DNA of 64,000 nucleotides from Eximiradius sp. (GTDB taxonomy: Bacteria; Bacteroidota; Ignavibacteria; Kapaibacteriales; UBA2268), in contig CAKZLY010000028.1 of the NCBI GenBank assembly GCA_937127445.1, forward strand, positions 1 to 64,000. Direction: 5' to 3'. The notes beneath the pieces are model-generated. The model worked only from the letters and a program-made list of their open reading frames with translations. It was not told the origin of the DNA and did no database searches. Shown piece after piece: positions 46,904 to 56,993 of the stretch. Numbering within the stretch: the first letter of the stretch is position 1; each line of letters begins with the position of its first letter. The position numbers were made by a program, and so were the translations under genes.

Positions 46904-48103
46904 TTGAAAAATTATAGCATTATTTTGTTGTTTGTTTTGTGTGCTAATTCAAGCTTATTCTCTGAATTACTTAGAGTTTTACCTCAAAAAGGTGAATCAA
47001 TATATGCATTACTTACAAGATATAATTTGACCTACGAAAAAAACATTGATTTCTTCTTCAAACAAAATCAAAATAGATTATCTGAGCAAAAAGGTTTGTT
47101 TTTAGGAAAAGAATACGAGCTTCCAATAAAGATAGTGAAGTTTAATAATAAAAATATTCGTTCAACTCTAAATATTGATTACGAAACAGCAAAAAAAATT
47201 CAGGACTATAATACAACGATAGTAAAAAAAGGAGTAAAAAAGCATTCCTACAAAGATGATCAAATTCTTTGGGTGCCTTTTATCGAATTTGACATAGCAA
47301 ATGATATTATTAGTAAAGAAAATGAGAAAAATCCTGAAAAAGATAATTTTTTAAGAAATAATTTTAAGAAAAACAATGAACTTTTCGGCGAGAAAAACAG
47401 AATCAATACAGTATTAGACAATAAATTAGTTGGCCATTACTTCTACATAATCGCTGGACACGGAGGTCCAGACCCTGGTGCTATTGGATTTAGAAATGGT
47501 TTTGAATTACACGAGCATCAATATGCTTACGATGTATCATTAAGGTTAGCGAAAAAACTTATGGAAAGTGGTGCAGAAGTTTTTTTGATTGTTCAGGATG
47601 ATGAAGACGCAATATCTGACGACAAATTTCTTAAAAAATCTGGAACTGAAAAATTAATCAATGGTGATACAATTTCAAGCATACAGCCAACAAGATTAAA
47701 ACAACGTACAGATATAGTCAATGAAATCTATAGAACTTACAACAAAAAGGGCACAAATCATTTACTCATTGAAATACACGTTGATTCAAGAATAACTGAT
47801 AAACGCATTGATATTTTTTTCTATCATCAACCTGAAAGTGAAAAAGGGAAAGAATTTTGCGAAGTTCTGCTTAATACTATCAAGGAAAAATATGACAAAA
47901 ATCAACCAGGTCGCGGTTATCAAGGAAGAATTTATGGCAGAAATCTTTGGACGCTCCGTAACGCTATTCCTTTTGGGGTTTATGTTGAACTTGGAAATAT
48001 TCAAAATCCACAAGACCAAATTAGATTGATAGAACCATCAAATCGACAGGCAATTGCAAACTGGCTTTATCAAGGTATTTTGCGTGCATATAATATAAGA
48101 TAG
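46904..48103 (+). CDS. N-acetylmuramoyl-L-alanine amidase (Amidase_3)
   Basis: A 399-residue exported wall hydrolase. The only usable start is TTG at 46904, leading directly into a signal peptide (KNYSIILLFVLCANSSLFS). The N-terminal ~150 residues may include a LysM-like or linker region. The catalytic domain begins with IAGHGGPDPGAIGF (zinc His) and includes ELHEHQYAYDVSLRLA (zinc Glu), LIEIHVDSR (zinc His) and YVELGNIQNPQDQ (catalytic Glu). It cleaves the amide between MurNAc and the stem peptide, usually in cell separation. ispF starts nine bases downstream. Confidence 0.9.
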   Translation: MKNYSIILLFVLCANSSLFSELLRVLPQKGESIYALLTRYNLTYEKNIDFFFKQNQNRLSEQKGLFLGKEYELPIKIVKFNNKNIRSTLNIDYETAKKIQDYNTTIVKKGVKKHSYKDDQILWVPFIEFDIANDIISKENEKNPEKDNFLRNNFKKNNELFGEKNRINTVLDNKLVGHYFYIIAGHGGPDPGAIGFRNGFELHEHQYAYDVSLRLAKKLMESGAEVFLIVQDDEDAISDDKFLKKSGTEKLINGDTISSIQPTRLKQRTDIVNEIYRTYNKKGTNHLLIEIHVDSRITDKRIDIFFYHQPESEKGKEFCEVLLNTIKEKYDKNQPGRGYQGRIYGRNLWTLRNAIPFGVYVELGNIQNPQDQIRLIEPSNRQAIANWLYQGILRAYNIR

Positions 48104-48111
48104 AGGTGTTT

Positions 48112-48579
48112 ATGGTAGGTATTGGTTATGATATTCATCAGTTAAAGCAAGGTGAAACATTAATACTCGGTGGTGTTAATTTCGATACTGAATATGGCAC
48201 GGTTGCCCATAGTGACGGTGATGTTCTTGTTCACGCGATAATGGATGCTATTCTTGGTGCGGCTTCTCTTGGCGACATTGGCGAACATTTCCCTGACAAT
48301 AATGAACTTTTCAGAAATATCTCTTCTCTTGAATTATTGAAAAATGTGATTAATCTTATTGATGACAAATACACTATTGTCAATATTGATGCCACTCTTA
48401 TCTCCGAAAAACCTAAAATTAGAGATTTCAAACTCAAAATGCGCAAAAATATTGCCAATGCTTGCAACATATCTATTAATCAAATTAATATTAAAGCGAC
48501 GACTAATGAAAAATTAGGTGCAATTGGTCGTGGTGAAGGAATTGCTGCGATTGCTATATGCCAATTAGAGAAAAAATAA
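48112..48579 (+). CDS. ispF: 2-C-methyl-D-erythritol 2,4-cyclodiphosphate synthase
   Basis: A 155-residue enzyme of the non-mevalonate isoprenoid pathway. It shows the zinc and substrate motifs GIGYDIHQL, AHSDGDVLVHAIMDAILGAASLGDIG(E)HFPD and NIKATTNEKLGAIGRGEGIAAIA. The ATG at 48112 has AGAGG five bases before it; an in-frame GTG at 48106 overlaps this site and is less likely. The 3' end overlaps the histidine kinase gene by 22 bases. Homologues usually form trimers in the cytoplasm. Confidence 0.95.
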   Translation: MVGIGYDIHQLKQGETLILGGVNFDTEYGTVAHSDGDVLVHAIMDAILGAASLGDIGEHFPDNNELFRNISSLELLKNVINLIDDKYTIVNIDATLISEKPKIRDFKLKMRKNIANACNISINQINIKATTNEKLGAIGRGEGIAAIAICQLEKK

Positions 48580-50777
48580 TAAAACATACTTTCCTGCTAA
48601 TATTTTTTGCTTTATTAGCAATTCCAACATATGGGAATTATTATTATCCATATTATATCAATTTCACAAAATCAATCGAACAAGGTGAAGTTATTAATTT
48701 AGACAAAGATCTATATCTATTACACTTTGGCTTTTTAGGTGAAAATAGCTACATTTATAAAACAGAAAATTTAGAACCAAAGAATGGTATTACGTTGTCC
48801 AATACATCAGTCTTATATTCAAAGTCTGCTTTTGGTAATCTTATTCTTTTGACATTTGTTAATGACAGTTTGTTTCTTGTTATTTATTCAAAAGATAATA
48901 TCAGCAACAGAATATACATCTCAAATACATTCGAAAATTATTTTGAATATTTAGATATTCTTGTACAAAATAATCTTATTTTATTGCAGATAGATAAAAA
49001 TATATATTTATTCAATATACTTGACAATTTCCCAAAAGAGTTTTCTATTTTAAGTCAGAATGCATTAAGTGCCAATTTTTATCTGTTAAATGACAAAATT
49101 TATATTGCAATTGTCGAGGAAGAAAGTTCGCAAAATGTCATAAAATTCATAGATTCTGACGGAAATTTTTTTCATAGTTTAACAGTTCCTTCTTATAATA
49201 AAGTCAAAATTATAGATTTGTACAATTATTTATCGCTTACTTTTACTTCATCCAACAACAAATCTTTAATTTACTTAGTCAACAAAAGAGACTACACCAT
49301 CAATAACTCAATATGGATAAATGCTAATTCAAATTTTATTGCTTTTTCAGATAACTCGATATTTGCATTGCAAACAAATGAAAAAAATAATATATTAAGT
49401 AAATATTACACTGCTTCAAATGCTCTCAACTACATTGAATATCCAATCGAGTTTGTACAACCATTTTTTATCAAAATAATTAACAATCGTATTTATACCT
49501 TGTATCAAAATGGGATATGCGTTTTTGATACAAATTTAACTATTCAAGCAGTTCAATTTTTTAATATTTCTCAGCAAATAAGTGATGTTATTGATATTAT
49601 TGAGAATAATAATCAAATTATTATCACCTCTAAATCTAATTCATTGGTTTTTGAAATAAGAAAAAACAAGCTTTCTTTTGTTAAATTAATATTTCACAAA
49701 TACGCTAAATATGTTATTCCAATTATAATCATTCTAATTGCATTAATGTTAATTAATACAATTAGAACGAAAAATAAATTACTAAATATAATTGCCAATA
49801 TTCCAGCAACAAGTTTTTTATTTATTATAAACCAAAAAGGTAAACTAATTTTTGCTAATAATTACGCGTCATCATTGCTTTCTCTCAGTAGTAATATTCC
49901 ATTGAATAAAAACTTCAAAGATTATTTTAAAAATGATTTTATGAAGGAGATTTATAGGTTTTATGAAAATAATAAAAATGATAAACGAACAATTAGAGAA
50001 AAATTATCATTGTATATTGATGAGAATCTTACTGAATGGTTATGCTCTATAATACCCATCAGAGACTTTAGAGGTTTCGCAAAAGGTTATGTATTGTTCG
50101 GAATTGATATTACTGAACAACTTGAAAGAAAAAGACTGGCTAATTGGGCTCAACTCGCTCACGATATGCAAACAAACCTATCGACAATTAAACTAAATGC
50201 TGAACATATAAGCAGTTCAGACTTAGACCAAATTCGTTCACGTCAAAAAAAGATAATTCATCAGGTTAATATTTTGATGAATCGCATTCGTGATATTATT
50301 ACTGTTGGTCGAACAGATGTTCTGGACCTATATCAAGTAAATTCATATGAGATATGTAGTCAAGCTGTTGCAGAATTTGATGAAGAATTATTTCCAAATG
50401 TTAAATTTATTTTAAATGTAAAAAATTTTGAGCTGAAATGTGATAAAAATAAGCTCGTGCGTGCTATTAGAAATGCAATCGAAAATGCAATACGTGCACT
50501 TCCAGATAAAAAAGGAGAAATCGCTATCTCGTCAGATTTGGATATTAATTATGCATATTTTTCAGTAATTGATAATGGCAAAGGGATGGACGACGAAACT
50601 AAATCTAAGTTTCTAAAACCGTATTTTACAACTTCAAGCCAATATGGAGGTAGTGGAATTGGAACAACAATAATGCAAAAAGTAGTGGAACTTCACAAGG
50701 GGCGTATTGATGTTGAAAGTGAAGTAAATAAAGGTACTAAAATAACTTTTGTAATACCTTTAAAACTGCTTAATTAA
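48558..50777 (+). CDS. Sensor histidine kinase with large periplasmic domain and PAS
   Basis: A 739-residue kinase. A signal peptide or first helix (FLLIFFALLAIPTYG) is followed by about 350 residues of short beta-rich periplasmic repeats (a propeller-like sensor region), a membrane helix near 375-395 (YVIPIIIILIALMLINTI), a PAS domain (~405-525), the phospho-acceptor His535 (LAHDMQTNLSTIKLN) and an HATPase domain with N box (RNAIENAIRAL), G1 (DNGKGMDDETK) and G2 (GGSGIGTTIM). The H box resembles NtrB-type kinases but has Asp after His and lacks the usual Pro. No response regulator is adjacent. It overlaps ispF by 22 bases. Confidence 0.88.
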   Translation: MPIREKIIKHTFLLIFFALLAIPTYGNYYYPYYINFTKSIEQGEVINLDKDLYLLHFGFLGENSYIYKTENLEPKNGITLSNTSVLYSKSAFGNLILLTFVNDSLFLVIYSKDNISNRIYISNTFENYFEYLDILVQNNLILLQIDKNIYLFNILDNFPKEFSILSQNALSANFYLLNDKIYIAIVEEESSQNVIKFIDSDGNFFHSLTVPSYNKVKIIDLYNYLSLTFTSSNNKSLIYLVNKRDYTINNSIWINANSNFIAFSDNSIFALQTNEKNNILSKYYTASNALNYIEYPIEFVQPFFIKIINNRIYTLYQNGICVFDTNLTIQAVQFFNISQQISDVIDIIENNNQIIITSKSNSLVFEIRKNKLSFVKLIFHKYAKYVIPIIIILIALMLINTIRTKNKLLNIIANIPATSFLFIINQKGKLIFANNYASSLLSLSSNIPLNKNFKDYFKNDFMKEIYRFYENNKNDKRTIREKLSLYIDENLTEWLCSIIPIRDFRGFAKGYVLFGIDITEQLERKRLANWAQLAHDMQTNLSTIKLNAEHISSSDLDQIRSRQKKIIHQVNILMNRIRDIITVGRTDVLDLYQVNSYEICSQAVAEFDEELFPNVKFILNVKNFELKCDKNKLVRAIRNAIENAIRALPDKKGEIAISSDLDINYAYFSVIDNGKGMDDETKSKFLKPYFTTSSQYGGSGIGTTIMQKVVELHKGRIDVESEVNKGTKITFVIPLKLLN

Positions 50778-51549
50778 ACCATCTCATTAATCTTATTCCC
50801 GCATCTACCTGAATCGACTTCCATTTTTCATCTCGAATTTGATTAATCAGTAAATATGAAATTTGAACATATGGACTAATGTAATACTTTCCTCCTAAAT
50901 CAATATCTTTTCCAACAGACAAAAATGGAGCAAGATTGAAGACATTCGTTTTATTAATTTGACCTTCGCTAACTACCCTACTGTAAGAAGGAGGATTTGT
51001 TGGGAATGGATTAGCATAGCTTGGAGAAAGTATTTTTTCAATATGCTTTTGGCTATTAGAAACAGAAAAATAAAAAACGTTCCCAATTGAAATAAAATAA
51101 AAACTATTATAAATTCTTTTTTTGAACTGAAAATTGACAGCAACATTATCGAATGAATTTTTAAAAATATTCTCGTAGGTTATTATATCTTCTTGTCCAT
51201 TTGGTAATATTATCGGCAAATTTTGCTTTGTAGAAAATTTATTTTTACGATAATTATAACTTATTGCAATAGAGAGTGAACCATTCCCATCTAAAATCCA
51301 TTTTTCAAAACTAATTCCGAAAGTATTTGATAAGCCGTTTCCATCTGAAAAACTACCACAATTACAATCATTTTCATAGAAACCAAAATTTCCTAGTTCT
51401 TTCGAAAAACCTTGCTGAAAAATTATCCCCAAAAAGTTATAATTAATATTCTCTGGCAGTCTTGGGGAAAGTTCCCAATTAAAGCCTTGAGTTTCTGCAT
51501 TAACACAAATAAACAGAAAATTTAATAGTATTATCAAATATTTTTTCAT
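50770..51549 (-). CDS. Predicted small outer-membrane beta-barrel protein
   Basis: A 259-residue exported protein with signal peptide (KKYLIILLNFLFICVNA) and amphipathic strands (GSLSIAISYNYRKNKF, YISPYVQISYLLINQI) ending in VDAGIRLMRWFN, as in 8-10-stranded barrels. No named family is recognised. A Cys pair (NDCNCGSFSDGNG) lies in the first loops. The gene overlaps the end of the T9SS protein upstream by four bases and is probably co-expressed with it; it also overlaps the 3' end of the convergent kinase gene by eight bases. Confidence 0.72.
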   Translation of the reverse strand: MKKYLIILLNFLFICVNAETQGFNWELSPRLPENINYNFLGIIFQQGFSKELGNFGFYENDCNCGSFSDGNGLSNTFGISFEKWILDGNGSLSIAISYNYRKNKFSTKQNLPIILPNGQEDIITYENIFKNSFDNVAVNFQFKKRIYNSFYFISIGNVFYFSVSNSQKHIEKILSPSYANPFPTNPPSYSRVVSEGQINKTNVFNLAPFLSVGKDIDLGGKYYISPYVQISYLLINQIRDEKWKSIQVDAGIRLMRWFN

Positions 51550-53822
51550 CGTTTTACGATAAATAATTTTGTATCAAAAATTGTATACCCATCACTTATG
51601 GAAATCGCATAAACTCCAGCGTTCAATTGATTAACATCAATATCAATTATATCTATATTATCCGGCTTTAGTGAAGTTTCTTTTTCATATACCATTTGTC
51701 CATAAGAGTTAATGATTTTAACTTGTAATAGAGAAAAATTCTTGGAAGAATTGACTAAAACGTTAAGATTTGCAATTACCGGATTAGGAAATATTGATAT
51801 TATTGTAGGTTTATTAAAATTAATTGGATTAATTTTTAACGGCAATCCACAAATTGAGTCAAGTGAATATTTACCATTAAGTATTATTAAATCATATATC
51901 TTTTTACAATTATCAGAACCAAATACTACATTTTGCAAAGCCAACTCACTTACTTGATTATCGCCAAGGTATGTTTTAAATCTTAACAACAACAAGGTAT
52001 CCTTTGGAAGAAGAAAAATATCAGAATTAGCTTGAATAATAAGCTTCCCCCTAATATCATCATTAATTGTTACAGTCGCGCCTTCAGACGCGGTCCCTTG
52101 TGTTTTTTTCCCAAGATATTTTAGTATTGTAGGATTAAAAGCAAGTTCAAATTGATAATACTTCGCATAAATAGTTGGTTTATAATGTTCACATGAAAGC
52201 AATATAGGAATATCAATTATTCTTCCTGGCTTGCTTTTGATTTTATCATCTATGCTTAATTGAGCAAATATTGGAGGCACGCTTGCAGCCTTTAGAATAA
52301 TAATTAGTGTGTCTTTGGGAGGAACAGCATTATTAATTAATAATGCTCGTGAATAATATACGCCGGGTGGATAAGAAGCCTGAAATGTAAATGTTAAATT
52401 TTCATAGCTATTAGAGTCTATTATCATTTCATTTTTGGAAACAAAAAATTTATCATTATCTTCAATAATTATTTGGCTTACATAAAGTTTAGTATTGCCA
52501 ATATTCAGAACTCTAATAGTTGTATCTTTCGAAGAAGGGCAATTCCCTTCAATATCAGCACTATAAAACACATTCCCAAAATCAATAGTATCCATACTTG
52601 TAAAAATTTCAGGTTCAATTGCACGACCGATTATATAGATTTCTCTTTTAGTATCACTGCTTTTATATCCGAATAGGTTTCTTGTAGGAAAATCATTTTC
52701 AATAGTATATTTTAACGAGAAGAAGCCTCTTTGAGCAGGATTAATGTCTATCGACATCTCATATTCTTTTTCTGGCAGTAGATGAGCAATAGGGAATGGC
52801 TTTGATATAGTCGCAAAGCGTGAAATTTTATTATTAATATTATCCCATAAATATTGGTTTGCTGCACCATAGGGAATATTACCAGAATTTTTGAGCTTGA
52901 AAAAAACTCTGGTATTTTTTCTAGTCTGAATATCTTCTAAAAAAATAGTGTCTCTAACAAAATCATAATTTGAGTAAGTTAATTCCAAATTCTGTTTTAC
53001 TCCACACCCAATTACTCTTACAGAACAAAAATCGATCGAATCTGGTTTTAAATCTTCACGTGGGATAAAATATACTCTGAAAATTGCTGTATCAGGTCCC
53101 AAATCGATTGGATTATAACTAATTTCATAAACTAAATTTGATTTTTTGGGTAATAATGAAAACGGATAGTTCTTCTCTTCAAACATAAATTCTTTATCAG
53201 CAAATTTTTGCGTAATTAGAGAATCTTTTGAAGCAACAATTTTAATTGGGAAGTTTTGTGTGTTTCTTACAATATGTTTTTTCACTTGCACTAATGGTGA
53301 GTTTACAAAGACAGAATCAAAAAGAATTATATCATCAAATCCATCAATAAATTTAACTGTTTTTTTTGTAATTAATTTGAAAGTTTTCTGAACTATAATT
53401 TTTGTTGTATCTTTTGGGTCAACTAATCCAAGTTTCATCATTGCAGTTTTTCTTCCTATTGGCTCGGCAATTAAATCTGGCAGAGGAGTATACTTTATAA
53501 CAAGGTTTTCACTTCGTCTGTCGGAAGTGTTTAAGTTAAATGGTAAAGCTGGTGAATGAGGAGAAAATCGCAAATATTCAAATTCTGTAAGTGCATCTGG
53601 ACTAGCAAAGATTTCTATTGATGGAGAAACATTGAGCATCCGTAATTCTCCACTGCCGATGTTTTTCAAAACAAAAGTTTCATATACCTCGTCGTAAATA
53701 TAACAGGGGCCAAAGTGTATTGTGTATTTTGTTGAATCTTGTAGGTAGTATATATCACCAGCTAATTGTGAGAATAAATTATTCGAAAAAACAAAAAACA
53801 ATATAAACATTAAGATTATCAT
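51546..53822 (-). CDS. Secreted protein with cohesin-like domain and T9SS sorting domain
   Basis: A 758-residue exported protein (signal peptide MFILFFVFSNNLFSQ). The first ~480 residues look like repeated ASPM/choice-of-anchor-D type beta domains (IGSGELRMLNVSP, NIGNTKLYVSQIIIED). At about 525-650 a cohesin-like domain can be seen (GRIIDIPILL ... YYQFELAFNPTILKYLG ... LLLLRFKTYLGD). The C-terminus (ISIFPNPVIANLNVLV ... LNAGVYAISISDG ... TKLFIVKR) is a T9SS type A sorting domain. It is probably a cell-surface binding or structural protein; ligand unknown. It is paired with the small barrel gene after it by a four-base overlap. Confidence 0.85.
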   Translation of the reverse strand: MIILMFILFFVFSNNLFSQLAGDIYYLQDSTKYTIHFGPCYIYDEVYETFVLKNIGSGELRMLNVSPSIEIFASPDALTEFEYLRFSPHSPALPFNLNTSDRRSENLVIKYTPLPDLIAEPIGRKTAMMKLGLVDPKDTTKIIVQKTFKLITKKTVKFIDGFDDIILFDSVFVNSPLVQVKKHIVRNTQNFPIKIVASKDSLITQKFADKEFMFEEKNYPFSLLPKKSNLVYEISYNPIDLGPDTAIFRVYFIPREDLKPDSIDFCSVRVIGCGVKQNLELTYSNYDFVRDTIFLEDIQTRKNTRVFFKLKNSGNIPYGAANQYLWDNINNKISRFATISKPFPIAHLLPEKEYEMSIDINPAQRGFFSLKYTIENDFPTRNLFGYKSSDTKREIYIIGRAIEPEIFTSMDTIDFGNVFYSADIEGNCPSSKDTTIRVLNIGNTKLYVSQIIIEDNDKFFVSKNEMIIDSNSYENLTFTFQASYPPGVYYSRALLINNAVPPKDTLIIILKAASVPPIFAQLSIDDKIKSKPGRIIDIPILLSCEHYKPTIYAKYYQFELAFNPTILKYLGKKTQGTASEGATVTINDDIRGKLIIQANSDIFLLPKDTLLLLRFKTYLGDNQVSELALQNVVFGSDNCKKIYDLIILNGKYSLDSICGLPLKINPINFNKPTIISIFPNPVIANLNVLVNSSKNFSLLQVKIINSYGQMVYEKETSLKPDNIDIIDIDVNQLNAGVYAISISDGYTIFDTKLFIVKR

Positions 53823-53926
53823 TTTTCAACTAATTTTATTATTTTAGTCTTGCAAATGTAACTTTATTGTAAAATTATCATTATTAGTTATAAGAAACAA
53901 ATAATAAAAGAATAGGAGATGATAAA

Positions 53927-54634
53927 ATGAAACGTTTATGTGCATTGATTTTACTTTTTTTATCAGTTTTTCAATTGTATTCGCAACCCAAAATTGAATT
54001 CGTTGGTGGCGAAACAGTCGATTGGAAAGATGTGTCGCCAAAAGACAATCCACTTCATTCTGAAATAATAATCAAAAATATAGGTAATGAAAAATTGGTC
54101 ATCAAGGAAGTGAAACCTACTTGTGGGTGCACTACTGCTCCATTAGACAAATATGAACTGGCACCTGGCGACACAACAAGAATGAAAATTACTTTAAATT
54201 TAGGTTCTTCTTCCGGGAAAATCCATAAAACGATTCGGGTAATATCCAACGACCCAAATGCACAAACTAAAATTATCTCTCTAAAAGCAAATGTTATTCG
54301 TCCAATTGAGATCAAACCGGCAAATTACATTGTATTTGATAATCCAAAAGTTGGTGTTGAAAGCACAGCAAAATTCTTTATTAAGAACAACACTAATAAA
54401 CTAATAAAATTAAGTGATTACCAAACTGAACCGAAAATATTGAAAATCAATCTTGTAGGAGAAAAGCAATTACAACCAAATGAAGAAATTGAAATAATTG
54501 CACAGATTATTCCCGATAAAACTGGCTATTTAAATGCTTTTATTAAAATGAAAACGACAGAACCTGATACACCAGAAATTGAAATTCGTTGCTATGGAAA
54601 TGTAGCCGAATCGCCAATATTTAATTCAAAGTAG
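53927..54634 (+). CDS. DUF1573-domain exported protein
   Basis: A 235-residue protein with signal peptide (KRLCALILLFLSVFQLYS). An immunoglobulin-like DUF1573 domain follows (IIIKNIGNEKLVIKEVKPTC with CGCTTAP and LAPGDTTRMKI), then a second similar domain (FFIKNNTNKLIKLSDY) to the end. Such proteins are abundant in Bacteroidota envelopes; function unknown. GGAGATGATAAA precedes the ATG. It is transcribed alone and is followed by a strong terminator. Confidence 0.88.
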   Translation: MKRLCALILLFLSVFQLYSQPKIEFVGGETVDWKDVSPKDNPLHSEIIIKNIGNEKLVIKEVKPTCGCTTAPLDKYELAPGDTTRMKITLNLGSSSGKIHKTIRVISNDPNAQTKIISLKANVIRPIEIKPANYIVFDNPKVGVESTAKFFIKNNTNKLIKLSDYQTEPKILKINLVGEKQLQPNEEIEIIAQIIPDKTGYLNAFIKMKTTEPDTPEIEIRCYGNVAESPIFNSK

Positions 54635-54665
54635 AGCTAATAATTAATTTTAATGTATTATTGAA

Positions 54666-54702
54666 GGGGCTGTCCTCTCAAAGGGATAGCCCCCTGTTTT
54701 TT
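54666..54702 (+). terminator. Rho-independent terminator after the DUF1573 gene
   Basis: A GGGGCTGTCC...GGATAGCCCC stem (one G-U pair) is followed by a T run. It reaches the stop codon of the convergent sdhB gene and may also slow transcription from that side. Confidence 0.88.
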
Positions 54703-55450
54703 ACATAGATTTGGCAGTCGCAGCTGATAAAAATTCGATATTCATTCTACTGATAAATCTAACTGAAATATTTTTAGGACAGTTAGCTTCACATTCATAA
54801 TAATTCCGGCAAGCACCAAATCCCTCTTTATCCATTTGTTCAATCATAGCAATAGCGCGTTTTTTTCGTTCTGGTTGCCCCTGTGGAAGCAATGCCAACT
54901 GCATAATTTTTGCCGCTGTGAATAGCATAGCAGCACCATTAGGGCAAGAAGCAACGCAAGCTCCGCAGCCAATACATTGAGCTGCATCCATTGCTAAATC
55001 AGCACTCTCTTTTGGAACAGGGATAGAATTTGCATCCTGAGCTGCACCTGTATTCACAGTAACATATCCACCAGCAGCAATTATTCTATCTAAAGCAGAA
55101 CGGTCGACAACTAAATCTTTAATAACAGGGAAGGCTCGTGCTCTGAATGGTTCAATCCATAGTTCATCACCATCTTTGAACATACGCATATGAAGCTGAC
55201 AAGTAGTTGTTCCTTTCATATTCCCGTGAGGTCGCCCATTAATTGTCATAGAGCAAGCGCCACAAATTCCTTCGCGGCAGTCGTGGTCGAAAGCAATTGG
55301 CTCTTTTCCTTCGGAAATTAATTGCTCATTTAACACATCAATCATTTCCAGAAGCGACATATGCTCGGAGACATCCTCCATTTTATAAGTTTCGAAACTA
55401 CCTTTGGAGGTAGTATCTTTTTGACGCCAAATGTGAAGTGTAAATTTCAT
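54701..55450 (-). CDS. sdhB: Succinate dehydrogenase/fumarate reductase iron-sulfur subunit
   Basis: A 249-residue electron-transfer subunit. The [2Fe-2S] site is [16 protein letters not shown] with a later TTCQLH; the [4Fe-4S] and [3Fe-4S] sites are [16 protein letters not shown] and [16 protein letters not shown]. It links the flavoprotein to the cytochrome b subunit. Its ATG overlaps the stop of a polytopic glycosyltransferase-like gene (ATGA) that separates it from sdhA, which is abnormal for this operon. Whether the complex works as a succinate dehydrogenase or fumarate reductase cannot be told from sequence. Confidence 0.94.
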   Translation of the reverse strand: MKFTLHIWRQKDTTSKGSFETYKMEDVSEHMSLLEMIDVLNEQLISEGKEPIAFDHDCREGICGACSMTINGRPHGNMKGTTTCQLHMRMFKDGDELWIEPFRARAFPVIKDLVVDRSALDRIIAAGGYVTVNTGAAQDANSIPVPKESADLAMDAAQCIGCGACVASCPNGAAMLFTAAKIMQLALLPQGQPERKKRAIAMIEQMDKEGFGACRNYYECEANCPKNISVRFISRMNIEFLSAATAKSM

Positions 55451-56991
55451 TTTTGCACCTTTATTATGTTTAAATTATTTAGCTTATAAATAATTGAATT
55501 GTTAATATTAATGCTAATAAGCTTGCTATCTCGTTTCAATTCATCTATTATTTTTTTGTATTCTTGCGATAATTCATTCTGAGAATAAAACAACCCTCCG
55601 ATAAAATATATCTCTTTTCCTTCATTAGAATTAAGTTGAGCAATTTCTCTTATGTTTTTAAAACCATTATATACCAGATAATTATAAAGCATATAGTTAT
55701 TATTATCAATTATTAACAAGCTTTCTTTTTCGGTTATCGGTTTGAGATAATTTATTTTATTCTGATAAAAATCATTATTTGAGCTTAATACAAATTGAGT
55801 AGTTGAAGTAAAGTTGTAAACAAAGAGTAGAAGACCAATAGTAAAGTATAGTTTGTAACTAACATTATCTTTGTTGAAAATTACCAAAAACAATGTTAGA
55901 AAGAAATATATTGAAATCCAGAATTCAAGATTATTTGAAGACCACAAACTGAAAAATCCCACAAAGAAAATCAAGTATGAAATAAGCCAAACCTTTTCAG
56001 ATTTTAAAGCTTTATTTTTTATAAAATTTCTAATAGAAACAGAGAAAAAGTAGATAAAAGCTACAAATAAAGCAGAAAGCACAACTACTACAATATATGC
56101 TTCATAAGACGTTGCATTTCGAATCAAATAAAGCTCTTCTTTGAAGGAATTGCCTGGGAAATAATTAAAAATGATATTCAGAACAAAATTCAAGCCTAAA
56201 AGCAAATGAATTGAGGTAATGACCCGGATAAATCCAACTAAATCATTAATAAAAATTGAAAACCCGAATTTTGACCAAAAATATGGTAATTTATGGGCAT
56301 AAAATGTAAGTTGGTAATATGCATCAGAAATGGATTTTACCTTGTAATCAAAAATTAGTACTAAAACGTATGGAATACCAACTATAATCAGGAATGCTGT
56401 CCCAAATTTTAGTATGATGTTAATTTTTTTCTTTGAATAGATAAAACTAATCAAATATACAAAAAGCAAAAATACGTAAGTTTGATGAAATAAAGTTGCC
56501 AGAGCAGCGAATAAGGCTATTTTAAAGTAATCATCTGGATTTTTTAAGAAATAATAAAGCGATAGCCCAGCAAAAAACAACGGAATTATATAGACTTCCA
56601 CACAAGTAGAATAATACCAAATCCCATAAGAAAAAGCAATGAGCAATGATGCAGAAATTGCTTGAATCTTCTTAAAATTGTATTGTTCAATTAAAATAAT
56701 ACAAAATAGAGTAACAAGAGCTGATCCAAAAACGCTATTAATTCCAGATAATATGAGATAAACTTCACACGATGGATAGAAAATTTGAATTCCTTTAACA
56801 ACAAGCAAAGTAAATGCGTGATAGAGAAGGTGATGGGGATGAAACACCCATACACCTTCTTTTGCACGAGCTGCATAAATTATCCCATCGTGGGCAATCG
56901 CTTGATTATTAGATAAAGTAAGCAAGTAGATAGCTACTAATACACTATATACAAGCAAATAGAACAAGCGATTATTTGATCTTTCGAACAT
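55447..56991 (-). CDS. Polytopic GT-C-like membrane protein inserted in the sdh operon
   Basis: A 514-residue protein with about eleven to twelve membrane helices. An Asp in the first periplasmic loop ([20 protein letters not shown]), a short [10 protein letters not shown] segment, and a soluble ~90-residue C-terminus agree with GT-C type glycosyltransferases (GT39/DUF2723-like), but the DUF2723 signature is absent. I give no named family. It begins two bases after the sdhA stop (TAA then AAATG) without a visible Shine-Dalgarno, and overlaps sdhB by four bases, so translation is coupled at both ends. Function is unknown, and its link to complex II is unexplained. Confidence 0.75.
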   Translation of the reverse strand: MFERSNNRLFYLLVYSVLVAIYLLTLSNNQAIAHDGIIYAARAKEGVWVFHPHHLLYHAFTLLVVKGIQIFYPSCEVYLILSGINSVFGSALVTLFCIILIEQYNFKKIQAISASLLIAFSYGIWYYSTCVEVYIIPLFFAGLSLYYFLKNPDDYFKIALFAALATLFHQTYVFLLFVYLISFIYSKKKINIILKFGTAFLIIVGIPYVLVLIFDYKVKSISDAYYQLTFYAHKLPYFWSKFGFSIFINDLVGFIRVITSIHLLLGLNFVLNIIFNYFPGNSFKEELYLIRNATSYEAYIVVVVLSALFVAFIYFFSVSIRNFIKNKALKSEKVWLISYLIFFVGFFSLWSSNNLEFWISIYFFLTLFLVIFNKDNVSYKLYFTIGLLLFVYNFTSTTQFVLSSNNDFYQNKINYLKPITEKESLLIIDNNNYMLYNYLVYNGFKNIREIAQLNSNEGKEIYFIGGLFYSQNELSQEYKKIIDELKRDSKLISININNSIIYKLNNLNIIKVQK

Positions 56992-56993
56992 TT

